The position numbers were made by a program, and so were the translations under genes. This document shows, in pieces, positions 35,070 to 49,255 of a DNA stretch of 64,000 nucleotides. This stretch comes from Lota lota. Taxonomy: Eukaryota > Chordata > Actinopteri > Gadiformes > Lotidae. The first letter of the stretch is position 1. Each line of letters begins with the position of its first letter. The stretch covers positions 72,501-136,500 of the forward strand of contig JACYXH010000695.1 of the NCBI GenBank assembly GCA_026745465.1. Reading direction: 5' to 3'. The notes under the pieces were generated by a model, which was not told where the DNA came from, ran no database searches, and saw nothing but the letters and a program-made list of their open reading frames with translations.

Positions 35070-36897
35070 TCAATCCTCTTTGTTTGAATCAGTGCCGCTG
35101 CAGTCCTCTGAATCAGATGAACTGGGTTTCTCCATTCTCTCTGGTAACCCTCTTGAAGCAGGAAGGGATTCCCCCTCTGCAGTGTTCTGCCTTTCTGGTT
35201 CTTTTTTAATTTCTTCCTTCTCGACCTTGATTTGGTTATTCATCAAGGGATTTTCAGAATGGTGCATTGAAGCATCCCCATTCTTCTTTTCCTCTGAGCA
35301 TCTCTTGTTGGACTTCTCTAGTCCCTGTTGGCCCAATTCCTGGTGAAAGTTGCAACAAAAGTGCCAAATATCACTAATTATATTGGGCACCTAATGGGCA
35401 AATACAAGGCCAGGCAAAGCCAAGTTTGTTTATATAGCACTTCTCAAACACAAAGGTCATTCCAATTTCTTTACATCGGAGGCAGGGTTCACATTTAGAA
35501 GATGTTAAAACTACAACCAATTAACAGACGATAAAAGACAATCATGTAAATGATAGCAAACCAGGAAAGCATTGAACCCAGATTTGAAATTATGTAGCAT
35601 TGAGGCAGACAGAGCGTCAGCATTTGGGTAACCACATCATTGCAGCCAGTGCCTCACCTTAACCTCTCTTTTGTATCTTGGGGGATACTGTGTGATGCTT
35701 TCCATCACTTTGAGTGTCTTCAGCCACTCCTCGTGCCAAGCCTTCACGCTGTAGAATGACCTGCACTTCCCCAGTCGGACCAGCAGCACCTGGTTCTCCC
35801 TGGTCACCCGCAGCATCTCCTGCTTCCGTCTCTCTCCGTTCAGACTTGGAATGAACGGAAACAATTAGCTGTTGTCGGAAGTGTTTGGTTGGTGAACATG
35901 TGGAATCAGTTGGCCGACTATAGAATGCCAACATTCTATAGTTGGGTGTGGGTGTGTGATGGGGCGATGCGCATGCACCTTCAAGGAGAGCTTTCAACTG
36001 TTTTCAGAGCAACCCCATCCTTTTTAACCTTTATTTTGTTTATGTGCTGTGAATGAAAACCTCAACAAACCTCTTCCGTTCATGCGTGTCTGAATGAACT
36101 ATCAGACCATTTGTCCTCTTGATGTGTGCTATTTTCTCCAACAGCATGTTGTTGTCCCTTTCAATCTTTAGCACCTGCTCCTCTTCAAGCTTTAAGTAAC
36201 GTGTTCATATTAATAAAGGTAAGAAACAAAGATAGAAAGGGCAAAAGAAAAAAGAAAGAATGGAATAACGAGCATGAAAATGGCTGTTATAGTCATGTTA
36301 TAGCTGTGTGGTATTTAAAGTATTTTGTGCATTCAGAGCTTTACTGCCATCCAGTGGCCATATCAGGAAGTAAGGGAGGGAAGACCTGCTGTTTCTTCGA
36401 CTTGAGAGCCTGATGTCCGTAAGTCTTTGGGGCAGTTGTGTTTATTGTTGCTTCTGTCGTTTTAACCTTAACATAACAAAACACACGCAAACTAAAAAAA
36501 GACATAAAAAAAGACTCCTTGTACTATTGATTTAGCAAACACTTTTATCCAAAAAGAATATAGAATGTATTCCACATACATGAAGTAGCAGTATTAGACA
36601 TGAAGGACCAGTATTAGACACCTTGGTCAAGGATGCTAGAGATAGGCTGAGACGATGGGGATGCAACACCAGAACCATGTGATTGGTTGTTGAACCCTCT
36701 CACCACTAGACTTCACTACACTTAACGGAGACAAATAAAACCAACAATAAAGGAAAAGGGGATTCCCAAAGGAAAGGTTTTTAAATCGCACATCACCATA
36801 CCTTTCTCCTGTGGATCTCATATGACGCCTTGTCCCATTGTTGCTGAAGACGTTGGTTCCCAGTGGGAAGCAGTGCATGGTATTCCCAGTGTGGCAT
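35070..36897 (-). CDS. cfap97d2: CFAP97 domain-containing protein 2-like
   Basis: Five exons (36897-36802, 36466-36386, 36189-36071, 35844-35658 and 35339-35070) give 250 residues in a closed frame. CFAP97 relatives are associated with cilia and sperm flagella; the exact role of this member is not established. The N-terminus has LQQQWDKASYEIHRRK, then KIERDNNMLLEKIAHI and the hallmark LNGERRKQEMLRVTRENQVL, typical of the CFAP97 coiled-coil domain. The last 90 residues are acidic, Lys/Glu- and Ser-rich (KVEKEEIKKEPE; SSSDSEDCSGTDSNKED) and probably disordered. The donor of exon 2 (GTCTTC) is weak. The choice of D2 over D1 rests on adjacency to cdc16, as on human 13q34. Confidence 0.75.
35409..35560 (+). 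repeat. Teleost interspersed repeat in cfap97d2 intron 4
   Basis: Contains AAGTTTGTTTATATAGCACT and CAAAGGTCATTCCAATTTCTT followed by TTACAT. This resembles the common teleost repeat ending in TTTATATAGCAC...AAAGTGCTTTACAT. The limits are approximate. Confidence 0.55.
36526..36555 (-). repeat. Copy of a teleost interspersed repeat tail
   Basis: The minus strand reads TTTGGATAAAAGTGTTTGCT and then AAATCAATA, related to the tails at 28961 and 53928. It lies in cfap97d2 intron 1. Confidence 0.55.
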
Positions 36898-39800
36898 CGT
36901 TAGAGCTGCATGGGGAGCAGGGTTGAAAGTAAAGCAGAAAGATACAAAATGCATTCAGGCATTACCATATTTTCCTCCAAGCATACTTAAACAAAGAGTC
37001 ATATGATTTGGCCCAGAATCATGTATTTTGAATATACATTATGATGGAGTTCATGTTGTCAATAACGTCTTTACCCCTTAGAATAACTTCAGGCCCTGAT
37101 TGTTGAACTCCCAGTGTGTCTTGCAGCGTTCTCCCTCCGGATCATGCCAGGTTGAAAGCAATGGAAAAGACTGCAGCCTGTTTTGTGCCAGTCATATGCA
37201 GGTTGCCATGACAGCAGCGGCCCAGAGAGCTGAGTTTAATGAATAGTTTGAAACGGTTGGCTTGCTCAACAGGTTCTTCCCGGGGAGCCACAGACCAACG
37301 TGGAGAGGGTGGGTGGGGGATGCACCGGGGGTGTCCTGAGCCTCTGTGTTTTGAAAGATGTTTGGAAATCCACAACATGGTTGTTAATCAAAAGCAGCCA
37401 AGTGTTGATGATGCAAGCATGTCATGATCGATGGATGTGAACCTAACTATTAAACTGTTATGGCTTTGTTGTTCTTATCTCCTGTCCTTATTATAATAAA
37501 GCTATACTGAAAATATGATGATCTCAATTGTAAAATGGTACGGTATGTATTACATTTGATTGGTTCTGTTTTAAGAGGAAACCTAATGCTGATTTATTTT
37601 TAACCCTGATATGACAATGACAATTCTGCTCTATTCTATTCTATCCTATTCAACCAGGCAATACTATAGCTGTTTACTTCTGTGTTTAGTGAACAGCCTT
37701 AGTAACAGTTACTTGGAAACTAACATTGCAGCAGACGTTTTATCACTACATCTAGGTGTGGCAAGTGTAAACACTTGCCACCCTATTGTTTTACCTACAG
37801 CTTGAATTAACAGACATGTCTGACCAGGAACTTGTACATAGTTGTGAGGACTTTAGTGCCCAGCATTTGAAATAAATGTATGAATAGTATGTGTATATCT
37901 CTAATCACTCTAATGGTCTCTACCTGTTTATATATTGACTATTAAGTGATGTCCAAGCTTAGCACAAGATCAATGCATTGTTCTAAGAACATCGTTTTTC
38001 ATGAATGGAAGAATTCTGTAATATATCGCCCCCTCTTTGTCAGAAATTGAATCGTCCATCAAATCAGTTAAATATTGAAATGACTACACCAGTAATAGCA
38101 GCTGTTGTGAATAGATTCATTAAAAAACGAATCTCACTCTAATAGAGGGACATGTAATGCACTCTTACTGTCATGTTGTCTTCATTTCCTTCAGTACAGT
38201 TCTGGACCTTCAACATTTAATCTGCTGTTGCTTTAAGTAGTCAATCAACCTATGTCCTTTTTCATTGGCCAAGCGCAGATCCAAGTTTATATATATCCCA
38301 GTTCAAAGGTCATGTGGCCATGTTGACAGTTCAAGATAGAACCAGAAGAGTGGAGAAGCTTTACTGTATGTTTGATAATGTTGAAATTAATGTTGCTACC
38401 TTTGCTATATTGCTCTATTGTTGACTTTCAGTTAGTTTATTTGCATTGAATAACCTGAAGTGAATTTATGTTTATTTATTTCCTTGATTACCTTTTGTTT
38501 CAGTTGCACATAGCAAACCTGTATATTTGCTAAAAATACAAAGTTATTTCCACAAATTGGGTCTTCACTCAAAGCATTCTAGTTAAAAGTGTTTATCTAT
38601 CTGTCCATTTTTCCAAGTGACCTGTGTTTTTTGTTTTGCAACATGGCAAAAAGAATGAAAAGGACCAACTACTCATCACGCTGAAGTCATCTTCCCTGCT
38701 GACACTGTAAGTCATCCAAGTCGTTACAGATAATCTACGTGTTTTCTAGGTCAGGGTTTACAGGGCTGATTCTCAGTGTCCCTCACCACCAACCCAAAGG
38801 GTCAGTTAATTATCATCCCATTGCTGTCACATCACACTGCACTGGAAGGGATCCACTGAATGGATTACAGGCAGTAAAATGTCTCCACCAATATTATTTG
38901 TGACGTGGTTTTTATGAGACATGTTGAAAGGGACAGAGAGTAATAAAATATAAATGGATTGATGGATTGATCTCTCTCTATGATTTCCTAATTTAATCAC
39001 ATATTTAATCTAGTTTTTATAACATTTGTTATTTGCTGGAAATACAACCATGCATAAACATACATGATGGACATTATGATGCTGTACACTTGAATCAAGA
39101 GAAAAAAAAAAGAGAATTGACAACTTTGAGTGTTTACAATAGATCTGCAGATGGTGTCACACCAGTGGAGCGAACATGAAATGGAGGCCACAAGTGTTCA
39201 CTGGATATAAATACAATTGATATAGATAAATGTTTCTTGGGGGTTGATGGTGTATTCAAGCCTAATGGTTTAATGATACGATACAAGGTTAAAGGGACAT
39301 GCCGAGATATCTGTAAATTGGCGTTTACCTGTCTTACCCGTACGAGTTGTTTAATTCCAAATTCGGAACACATTGGAAATCTTTGGAAAACAATTAAAAG
39401 TGTATTTAAAAGTGTACAAATGAAAGGATGATGTAATTATCCAAGATGGTGCAATATATGCTTTTATATCCTCCTCAGAGTGTTCGTGCAGAGTGGGGGG
39501 GGGGATGTGGTGGGCACCAGAGAGCTCCCACTCCTGGATATCCCTCTGCTGCGCCCTGGGACCAAGAGACCCGGGAGCCAGAGTCCCGGGAGCCAGGGAG
39601 GGACACAGAGTACCGTGAGGTCAGATGAGCCAACCATCACAACACAACACAACACACACAACACATCATCACACGCACACACTAGGCTGAGAAAACCTCA
39701 TGAATGATATCGTTGTCGTGGTTTATCTTACGCAATTTCCTATGAGCTGTGGACGCCAGTTACCAGTCCCCGGAGCGAGAAGAATAAGAACAACAACAAA

Positions 39801-39974
39801 GACAAGGAGAATGAATATGGAGTTTTATGATGAACATTTTTAGAGAGCAATATCCAAAACATGTAACGGAGATGCATATCCCTCTATCGTAAGTCCCTCC
39901 ATCTCTCTCACCTCTCTCTGCTAAACCCATGAAACTGAAACAGACATCGCTCGGAGGTCCTGCCCTCTCTCTCG

Positions 39975-39975
<1 letters not shown>

Positions 39976-40050
<75 letters not shown>
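39976..40050. repeat. CA microsatellite
   Basis: Uninterrupted CA dinucleotide, about 75 bases. Confidence 0.97.
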
Positions 40051-40052
<2 letters not shown>

Positions 40053-40461
40053 AAAGATCAAAGGATTTAAAACACATTGAGATACCAGTAGGATATTAGC
40101 GTAGCATCTTCCATGCGTATTTGAAGACCCCATCAGCTGTAAAAATACATTTTTCTTTCTTTCTCTGCATCTCCTGTGGGTCATTCCTGCCGCGGCCCTA
40201 GAAAAACAGTAAGCCTGACTGCTCCCGATTGGGCCAGCCTGGCCTGCCTTTCCTCCTCCTGTTTGTCTTGTTCCTCTAGTGGTGGCGCTGTGGCCTTGCT
40301 TCTTCACCAGGGGATGGGCAGGAGGACCGGCTGCATTCCTCTAAGGATATGATCCATGTTGACTCTTTTTTTTCATTTTTGGTCTGTGTGATGGAAAGTG
40401 GCTACGGTAACGGGCCTCACGGGACCTCAGTGTTTAGAGTTTGAACACCACAGTCAGGACT

Positions 40462-40463
<2 letters not shown>

Positions 40464-40527
<64 letters not shown>
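40464..40527. repeat. CA microsatellite
   Basis: Uninterrupted CA dinucleotide, about 64 bases, some 400 bases from the preceding CA tract. Confidence 0.97.
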
Positions 40528-40529
<2 letters not shown>

Positions 40530-43500
40530 CATGTACATGCACATTGTACACATCCACTCACACTAACAAATTACTGTGATTACAAAACGGTTCAACACTT
40601 GTGTTTCCCTTAATGATTAAGGGCTTCAGCTGCAGAGATGTGTTGTGTTGTTGTGTTCAGTGGAGGGAACACGGTTTTCCCTTCCTAACTTTTAAAATGC
40701 CTTGTGATGATCCTTGGCGATCATCTATTGGGATGATAATATGACCTTCTAAAAATAGAAAACGGTGACCCAAGTGATGATAGGAGTCTCTGTCTTCCAG
40801 TTTCCCTTCTCTATAGATTTTCTTTAGTAGATACACAAGGCTCTTCTATCAGATCCGTGTAAACTATAACATCCTATATCAGGCCATACAATAGTTGGCC
40901 ATTTTTACATAGGCTATCCAATATCCATTCATTTTTAGGAAAAACATAAGGATCTGGTAATGTTTCCCTATAAGTGAGATTTTTTTTCTGTCATCAATGT
41001 AGAAGGATGCTTCCAATTCCAAATATTTAATGATAATTTAAGTCACATGCAGGTTCAATAATGAATGATCCACGCAAAGCCAAATTCATAATTCATCATG
41101 TTTTTAGTAACACACTTAACTAAAGCAAGCCTTCTTACCTTTCTTAGAATTACAAGAAGGCCAATTCTGTCATTTATATATGCAGTCAAATTAAAGTGAT
41201 ATTAGAGATATTATATAGTAGATGACACCACAAACAGACATTAGCTATGTTACATAAATATGCAAAAGAAAGACAAACAAACGCATTCACCTCTGGAAAT
41301 ACCAATTCATCATTACATCATCAGCCTAAATCAGACAAAATGCAGTACAATGCCGTTTATACATTGATAACACTGCGGTAGTCGCTAATGTGACCACAGT
41401 AGTTTATGGCCACAGGGTTAGCTGCACGCGCAGCCATCTATGTTTGTAAACGGGAAACCCTACTATAGGGCTTGTACATCAGAAAGCATCATGGGAGTTT
41501 TTGTCGGCGATACTCGGCCATATTTAAAGGACTCAGTAGGTCCTCTCAATCAACGTAAATATACCGTGACCTAGGCTAATGAAAACGTTGCTTTGCCACA
41601 TCTCGCATGGGCGACGCCGTGGCAGTTTCAAACAAAACAATGTCTTTCTATAATGAGAATTAATTTCACGATTAATTACTAAACAATGACCAAAAAAAAA
41701 AAAAAACAATACTACCAACACAATAACTTACATTCCAATGCTCCCATGCTTCCAAAATGGAGGTGGTCATTGCAATGTGATGTTGCGATATACAAGCCGT
41801 ATAAATGCTGTAGCTGAAACGCTACGGTACACAGCAATAGCCATTTTGAAAGGCTTTATTCTCCTAAAAGGGCCTTTTATTTTAGCGATGTTAGTCTCTG
41901 CTTCACAAAGTCCACCCTCCGCCCTACTCCTTCCTTGCCTTTTAATACTCAACTATATAGGCATATATCTGTGTTATATTTGTACTCGCACAAGAGCATA
42001 AATAATAGAACATGTGGTTCCTGTGAAGATGGGGTGGGGTGGGGGTGGGGGGGGGGGGGGGGGGATTCACAGTGCACAGCATGCTGAAACACTCTAGTGT
42101 AGAGAGGTTACGTAACCATAGAGATGAGTGATACAGATAATTAAACGTAGGGTTGGCAGCTTATTTTAGAAGCATTTTTGGTCATATTGTTGAAATTCTA
42201 TTTACATACGACAGTAATCAAATGAAATCGAGGGTCTCAATAATTGTATTCCTCACACTCTGTCCATGCACTAACTGCACATGACCTGAGGCTTCCACAA
42301 GGCTAGGCCTTTATTTGGTAGGATCCTTTCAAAATCTAGCTTACTCTGGCTGTGGTTTCTCCAAAGTTGCCAACCCTAGCTTTAACTGGCGTTGGTACAT
42401 GGGACATGGTACAGAAACACACAGCATGGATTAACTGCAGAAATTAAAACACACACAAACACAAAACATGTCAATATCGTTCAAGGAACTTTGTGCCTCA
42501 ATTCTTCTTCCAAGAAGAATGAACTTTCATGTATTTGAAGGATTGTTTTTGTGTGAATATAAATGTGTGTTGTAGTGTAACATATCGTTTTTCTTGTCTG
42601 CACAGTGCACCTGGTGGTTAAGACAAATGTTCTCCAGCATCGAAGAAAGTGGTTCAGTAGGATGCAGCAGTTTCTTCCCCTGACAGTAATGTTAGCCAGG
42701 TGGTGACACAGTTATTGTGAGGCTAACATTTTTCACTTTCTGTAATTTATCGTGATGATTTTGCCCCCCGTCTTGAAGGGATGGTCTGGGGGAACACTGT
42801 GCTTTTTTGTTTGTGTGTGTGTATCTGTGTGTCTCTCTATATTTGTATCTTTGTGTATGCTCTTGTAGAATACAATGCTTTGGAATTTCCTAATTGCTAT
42901 AACTGCTTTTTTTTACTGGATCATCATCATTGGTGTATGCACCAGTGTCTGCCTGCCTGTCTCTCTGCGTGTGTATGTATGTTTATGTTTGTGTCCTCTC
43001 ACTGTACTATGACCTCACTTCCTCCTCACAATAAATCTTTTGCATCTGATCTGTGTTTTCCGCTCTTGGTCCAGTCCAAATAGGGCAGTGTTACCCCCAT
43101 AGAATAGCAAGTCTATTTCTATGGTAACTGGCAAGTATTTCTCAGCTCAATAAACCTGCGGCATCCAACAAAGTAATTCACAGCTTGCCGAATCAAACTT
43201 TCCCCTTTGGACAAATTGATTGCCCCCCCCCCCCCAACACACACACACACAACCTTTCTCTAGCTCTCTCACTCTCTCTCCATATCTCTGTCTCTTTCTC
43301 TCTCTCTCTCTCTGTCCCTCACTCTCTCTCCCATTCACATTCTTACAGCAATCATTTGTCAAGGACGTAGGGAATATAGATACATTACAAAACCTATACA
43401 AACATATACCACACCCCCTTCATATACAGTATATATACACACACACTGTTCTTGTTTGGTGTAACCGCTTGCCCTGTATGAAGGGGTGCATTACAGGAAA

Positions 43501-43921
43501 GCCCTTGGTGGGTTTGGAAACCAGTTCACTAGATGGTAGATCAGTGGCCTGCAGAGAGCTGCCCATAGCCGGCGTATTGATTATCTGTTGGCGCAACAGG
43601 AACTGATCAATCAAATGGCCGGACATGTGAATGTGTGCTTGTGCCAATTCCACTTCGTCTGTATCTGTCATTATGCAGCTGTTTTCATACACATACATAG
43701 ACTGACTGGTCATAAGCCAAACAGGGACCTTTCATCTCAGACATAGAAGTACATGCAGGGGCTGGTAAGGCTAAAAAAGGAAATGTTTTTCATGGTGAAG
43801 GCATGACTAAACATATATTGGTTTCTTGTTTCGGATAGTTCTGAATGAACAACAAACTCCCTGAGAGATGATTATGTAAGGGAATCATTCAAGAAATCCT
43901 TATTTTAATCCCAGGGCATCG

Positions 43922-43922
<1 letters not shown>

Positions 43923-43970
<48 letters not shown>
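43923..43970. repeat. TG microsatellite
   Basis: About 24 TG units. Confidence 0.96.
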
Positions 43971-43971
<1 letters not shown>

Positions 43972-44651
43972 CTTTTAGTAAAGAAGGCAGTGTTTGAAGG
44001 GTATGGTGGAAGGGGTCAGATGGTCTGAGTGTCAGGGTAGGTCATAGAAGGTCATAGAAGGCAGTACAGACCCAGTGGCCAGAGATGTTTGGGTTGGCAG
44101 GCTCACTGTGCAATCCACTGATTACATCGTCTCACTTTACACTCGGACCGCCAAACGGCTCTTTTTCCTCTCCTTCTGAAAAACATTCCTAAGCTACACT
44201 TCTTCCCCCAGTTGTAGGGCTCCTCAGACACATATGTTTCAGGTTTAGTTTACGCTTTTTGTGTTTCTATTTTGCAGAGGGAGGAATATTTCCTCTTCTT
44301 AGCAAGAGATAGAATACCAATCCTGGGGAAACACAGAGAAGTGGCGGCGGCTCATTGAAGCATGTACAATCAATGGAGAGATAGTTGGGTTTCCAAGTGC
44401 TCCTAATGGTGCTGGAGTCCGATTGGCCATACTGAACTACCATGGAATAGATCCAAGAGTAATTTTTATTTTATTTTTATAAAGATTGCGACCAAAGAAA
44501 TAATGACATCACAAAACCCTTGTTGTGCAGGAGAGAGTGGGGGCAGGGTGTTATGTTGCTCATAACTGACATTGATGATATGCAATGATATTGCATGTTT
44601 CCAACCAAACCTGTGACTTTAGCAGTCAACTTTCTTTGTAAATGGTTGTTA

Positions 44652-44656
<5 letters not shown>

Positions 44657-44684
<28 letters not shown>
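44657..44684. repeat. AT microsatellite
   Basis: About 14 AT units. Confidence 0.92.
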
Positions 44685-44686
<2 letters not shown>

Positions 44687-45095
44687 CTCAAGAATCATGG
44701 CCTTCATGTCACCCTCTCTATATGTGTGGAATGAACCCCTCTCGCTGAGTGCTTGGTGCTTGGTCTCCATTGTGCTGGGTGTCCTGGCCTGCTCGTATCA
44801 CTGGTCGACAACAAGTATGTAGATCGCTAAATCGCTAATGAAAATGGATTTCTAAAGAGATGAAGCCTATTATGTGTGTGGGATTGGTCGATTGTTCTAT
44901 TAGTCCTGGTTGCCCTGTTTAGTCACAATGTGGGAGTGCTGGAGAGAGGCTTGTGGAGTAGCTTTCTCTACACATCACATATGGCATTACATTACTGCCA
45001 CGTAATAGTGAGCAATATCTGTGGTATCAACTCCAAAGCTGGATGATAATAGACTGTCAATGTGTTCAATGAGTCACAGGCTTTCACAAATTTTT

Positions 45096-45130
45096 ATTTA
45101 TTTTATTTAACCAGAAAAGTCATTAAGTCT
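45096..45130. repeat. Fragment of a teleost interspersed repeat
   Basis: TTTATTTAACCAGAAAAGTC is close to the TTTATTTAACCAGG(A)AAGTC motif seen in many fish repeats. Only this short core is recognisable. Confidence 0.4.
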
Positions 45131-45235
45131 TGCACACGATTGCACACGTTTTGCAGAAAAGTGAAAAAAAGTTTTACTGTTTCCGCCTAACCATTAGAAT
45201 ATGACTTTCGTCAGCCTATCTGTAGGCATCCTTGA

Positions 45236-45260
45236 GCAAGATGCATACCATGCATCTTGC
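45236..45260. repeat. 11-bp perfect hairpin
   Basis: GCAAGATGCAT (45236-45246) and ATGCATCTTGC (45250-45260) with a 3-base loop. Confidence 0.85.
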
Positions 45261-46895
45261 TTCTTAATGGCATGTATCTAAAATAAATGTGAGTCTCTCA
45301 ATAGCAAATAGGATGTTGCTAGTCTGGGTTGTAGGAGCTCTAGGTCACTCTGCCTGCTCATAAGCGATGGAACATAACTGAACTGTAGACATCCTTGTGG
45401 AGGATGCCAAAAAACAGGCGACTGAACTCATGGTTTTGGAAGTGAAGCTAAAACAAGGTTTTGTTCATGTGTAATTTGTCCTTGTGTGAGTGTCTATGAG
45501 TTTTCAACTGTTGTTTGTGTGTGTGTATGTGTGTGTGTGTGTGTGCATTTTTGTGTCCGTGTGTGGTGGAGACAGTGAGCCTCTGTCCATGAATGGATTT
45601 GACTCAGAGCAGCTGTCCGTTCACTGCTAGTGCCTTGCTCCTAGTGTTGCCAAACACAGGACAGAGCTGCTCTTCTGATTGGTGGAGAGAGCTTTGGCCC
45701 TGAGCATTGTTTCTGAGCTCTTTGGGGAGTGGGAGAGGACCAGATGACTTTAACACTGCTCACTGCTAGTGGACGCTGAAATGGGCTCAAGCCCGGTCAA
45801 GCATTCTACCAAAAGCCACTGCAATGGTGTTGCCAAAGGCTCTGTGTCATCTTGGCTTTATAAAAGAAGGTTAATAGGTGGATGCTAGTGTATCATGTTA
45901 AGGGAGGAAGTCTGTGGGTATAAACATGCTGCTGAGTTGGATGAGGTCAACGTTGTGTTGCCATGATTATCGCAGTACCTCATGCATAGCATGGATACCT
46001 CAATGTTGAGATCACGCCAATAGCAGATCATGTGATGATCAGAATCCAAACAGAGGATAAACTTCAAGCCTTAGAGACCAGGAAGGGATAACTTATCACT
46101 TCATAACCAACATCCCTCACCATATATAGCCCTATTGATATGTTATTAATATACTGTCTCTATTATGTGCATCTGATAATGACAAAAGTCATAATGATAT
46201 ATGCCCCAAAAATGGATGGTGTGAATACATTTAGGATCTTAAATGTTGTTTTCTTTATTGTTATAGTGTGTTACGACCAGGCACTCAGCCCACAACAAAA
46301 AGGGAGACCACGCTTGCTACAAACTGCAAACAAAAGGGCTGTATTTAAACAAAAGAGAAATTGTCCAAATGGATCCTATGACGTGTGTAGGTCTGCAATA
46401 TCAGTAGTGGAGTATTGCGTGTGATTGCATGGAACATGTAGGGTGGTAGTGTTGTATGGTGTGGATACAAAACCAAAACCGCCAAATTATGGTAGCAGCC
46501 AGACTGCTCATTGAGAAAAGAGAGCAAGAGAGACTTTGGTGGCTGAGCTTATGGCTCCAGGCCAAGACTGCCCAGGTGAACCACAACACCAGTCACAGTT
46601 GCTAACCTTGAATAACAACAATTTAGCCAGCCTGAATATTAGCAGGCTGTACTTCAAAATCCACCACACATGAGCTTTCTGTTGCTTCTGCAGTAAAAAT
46701 AGACCGGCGGCTATTTATCTCTGGCCGTCCCTCTGTTCACCTTAAAACTAAGTTATCTCTCCCTCATCCGGAGGAAACACGCTGTTAAGACACTCCAGGG
46801 AGCCGCTGCCTGCCAGCCACAGACCCAGCCAATCAAAAGGATGTATTGTAATGATGCCTGACAAAATGGTCGGCCAATATCCTCCGGGGCCAATG

Positions 46896-46964
46896 ATACT
46901 TTACATTACAGTAGAGGGATCGATCGAGGAGGTAGACATGAGATGCCTATACCTCGCACACACT

Positions 46965-47046
<82 letters not shown>
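46896..47046. repeat. Interspersed repeat ending in a CA microsatellite, copy 1
   Basis: A flank of about 60 bases with CTTTACATTACAG, GGGATCGATCGAGGA and ATGAGATGCCTATACC leads into CA repeats (46968-47046). The same flank and CA tract occur at 59609-59756. Confidence 0.85.
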
Positions 47047-47049
<3 letters not shown>

Positions 47050-49140
47050 CCTCCATAGAAATGTGCATGTAGAATGCTTATGTATTATGCTTGTGTTTAT
47101 GGGATTGTGTATGTATGTGTGTGTGTCCACCATTAATAGTTTAATAATTGATCGAACCCTAAGTAATAGGTATTTTTTTGTTTTTCTTTACAGTAATCCT
47201 TTCAAATTTTGATGAGGATGTTATAGTGATGCGTTATGTAAAATATAAATCACTCAGGAAGCTTTTTGTTTGTGAGTGGCTTGCATCCCAGAGGATGCAG
47301 ATATCAGACAACGTAGACCTTGGCGTTACCCAACCAGGTCTTTTAAGTGGATTCATGCAGTGATTCAAGAACACAAAATACAACCCCACTAAGGAATCAC
47401 ATGCTCTCTCATCGGGTCTCCTGCACTATTGCTTAATATTATTAATATATTGATATATTGAATATTGATAACTTCAACCTCCTCCCTGATTGCTTCAACT
47501 CACCTCCTATACAGTAGTTGCATTACAGGTGTAGATCGCACAGAAAGATCTTCATGTCTTTTTTTAAATTATACAACTATATTATATGTGCGTTGTTTTG
47601 TAAAAAGCATCAAGTGGTGTGGAAATTGAGCTACACTGCAGTTGAAACCTTGAAAACAGAAACAGCCTCACAAATCAACAGAATGGGGAGATATATTGTC
47701 CTTGAATATCTTGTTCTATACGCACACACTCGCCAACTGCCACATAAAACAATTATTACAATACATATGCAATGGCTAAGAGATGTTAAGTGTACTCAGC
47801 CATCCCCAGAAGGAGGGATTTCCTTAAAATGTTCAGTGGCTGGGGGTTGTAGTCCAATAAAGACTTGCATAGCCCTTTGAGACTACTGTTATGATAAAGG
47901 CCTGCACATAAATAAACTCGACTTGACACGTAGTGTAAAGGCAACGCATACTGTGGTAATATATTACATCCAGGTGGACATTTTATTAAAGCAGTTTGAG
48001 ACGATATTGTTGCCCATTAATGAAAAGTAGGTGATTCATTGCTATGAGTGGATTTGTAGGTTTGCAGAAATGAGTACGAGTAACGCTATTAAATCTACTT
48101 TATCCAGCACTATAGCGAGGTCAGCTCATTTGATGCCAGCAGAGAACATGAATCTCTTCACCAGCCCAAACCTATTTAGTTCAGCATATGCTGAGTGACA
48201 TGGCATCCACCCTATCCCATTTAAAGGAGGAGGTTCTGTGAATTAATTTTGAAATTTCGTCATCATGTATTTCTTGGATCTTTTTTTACTAAACACTGTC
48301 CCTTAGTTTAGACTCATATACCTGTTCTGTGTCTATACTATCTCGCTATGCCACCTCACCATGCATGCCGCAGAGTGAGAACACATTACAAAATGGTAAC
48401 TGTTAGTATCTTCGTTAGTCTGTTATGGAAAAACCTTGAAATCCCCAGGGAGAAGTTTTTTTTTTTCTTCTTTACAACGTGAACATGTTGTCAACAACAA
48501 CACCGACTGGCCTATAGCCTTCGGTCTCCAGAGATGATCTCACAAAGCAAGCAGAGCTCAGCGTTAGCCTAACTTCCAATCCATATATACTATATACATA
48601 GACATACAGCCCGGTAAATAATACACCATAACGAGATCGCTTTAATAACACTTATGTTACTCACTCTCGATGAACCTCTCCAGGATTAATCACTTTACAT
48701 ATCTAAATAGAGGGGTTGTCAATTGTAATTATACTTCCTATACCAACATACATTAGAAAGTGAACGGAAGGATAATTTGTTTTTGTATTATAGGCCTACC
48801 CAAGACCAATGGTATGAAGCATAAATTATGGTCATTTGAATGAAATTAAACTACTTAAATTCATCCTCTTCAGAGCCTTTTGTCCATTCTGGGCTACTGT
48901 AGAAACATAGCAGCGCATCATGGGTTCATTATAAGGTAACGAAAACAAAACGATTCGTATTTTAATGGGAATATAAACTAATTAAAACGTACTTATGAAT
49001 ATAATATTCAATTTCTGCCAAGTCCCTTCCGCTAGATACCACTACATTCTACACAATACACCTTTACGTTTGGTATTAGGGTTGTTATTGCAAAAACCAA
49101 GATCAATAGAGATAATGCTGTTGGTGTGGTTACAAACAGT

Positions 49141-49255
49141 GTGACGCCTTTCTCGCTCTCACTCCCCTCTCCCCTCTCTCTCATCTCTCTCCCCCCTCCC
49201 CTCTCTCCCCTCTCCCCTCTCTCCTCTCTCTCCTCTCTCTCTCCTCTCAATCTGA
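49141..49255. repeat. CT-rich polypyrimidine tract upstream of fgf14
   Basis: A CTCTCCCCTCT-type tract of about 115 bases, 1.2 kb upstream of the fgf14 exon 1B start. Such purine/pyrimidine tracts are common in neuronal gene promoters, but a role is only suggested. Confidence 0.7.

Larger units (their letters stand above)
36898..49130. other. 12-kb gene-poor interval between cfap97d2 and fgf14
   Basis: I find no exon with coding character here. The interval holds several CA/GT microsatellites, homopolymer G runs (about 42,041-42,064), a CT-rich patch (43,255-43,330) and one inverted repeat (45,236-45,260). Long open frames within it are repeat translations or AT-rich chance frames. Regulatory DNA for fgf14 may be present but cannot be shown from one sequence. 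Confidence 0.55.

Noticed and set aside
44270..44460. A non-repetitive GC-moderate stretch with an exon-like look
   Set aside because: No acceptor-donor pair encloses an open frame with recognisable protein content.
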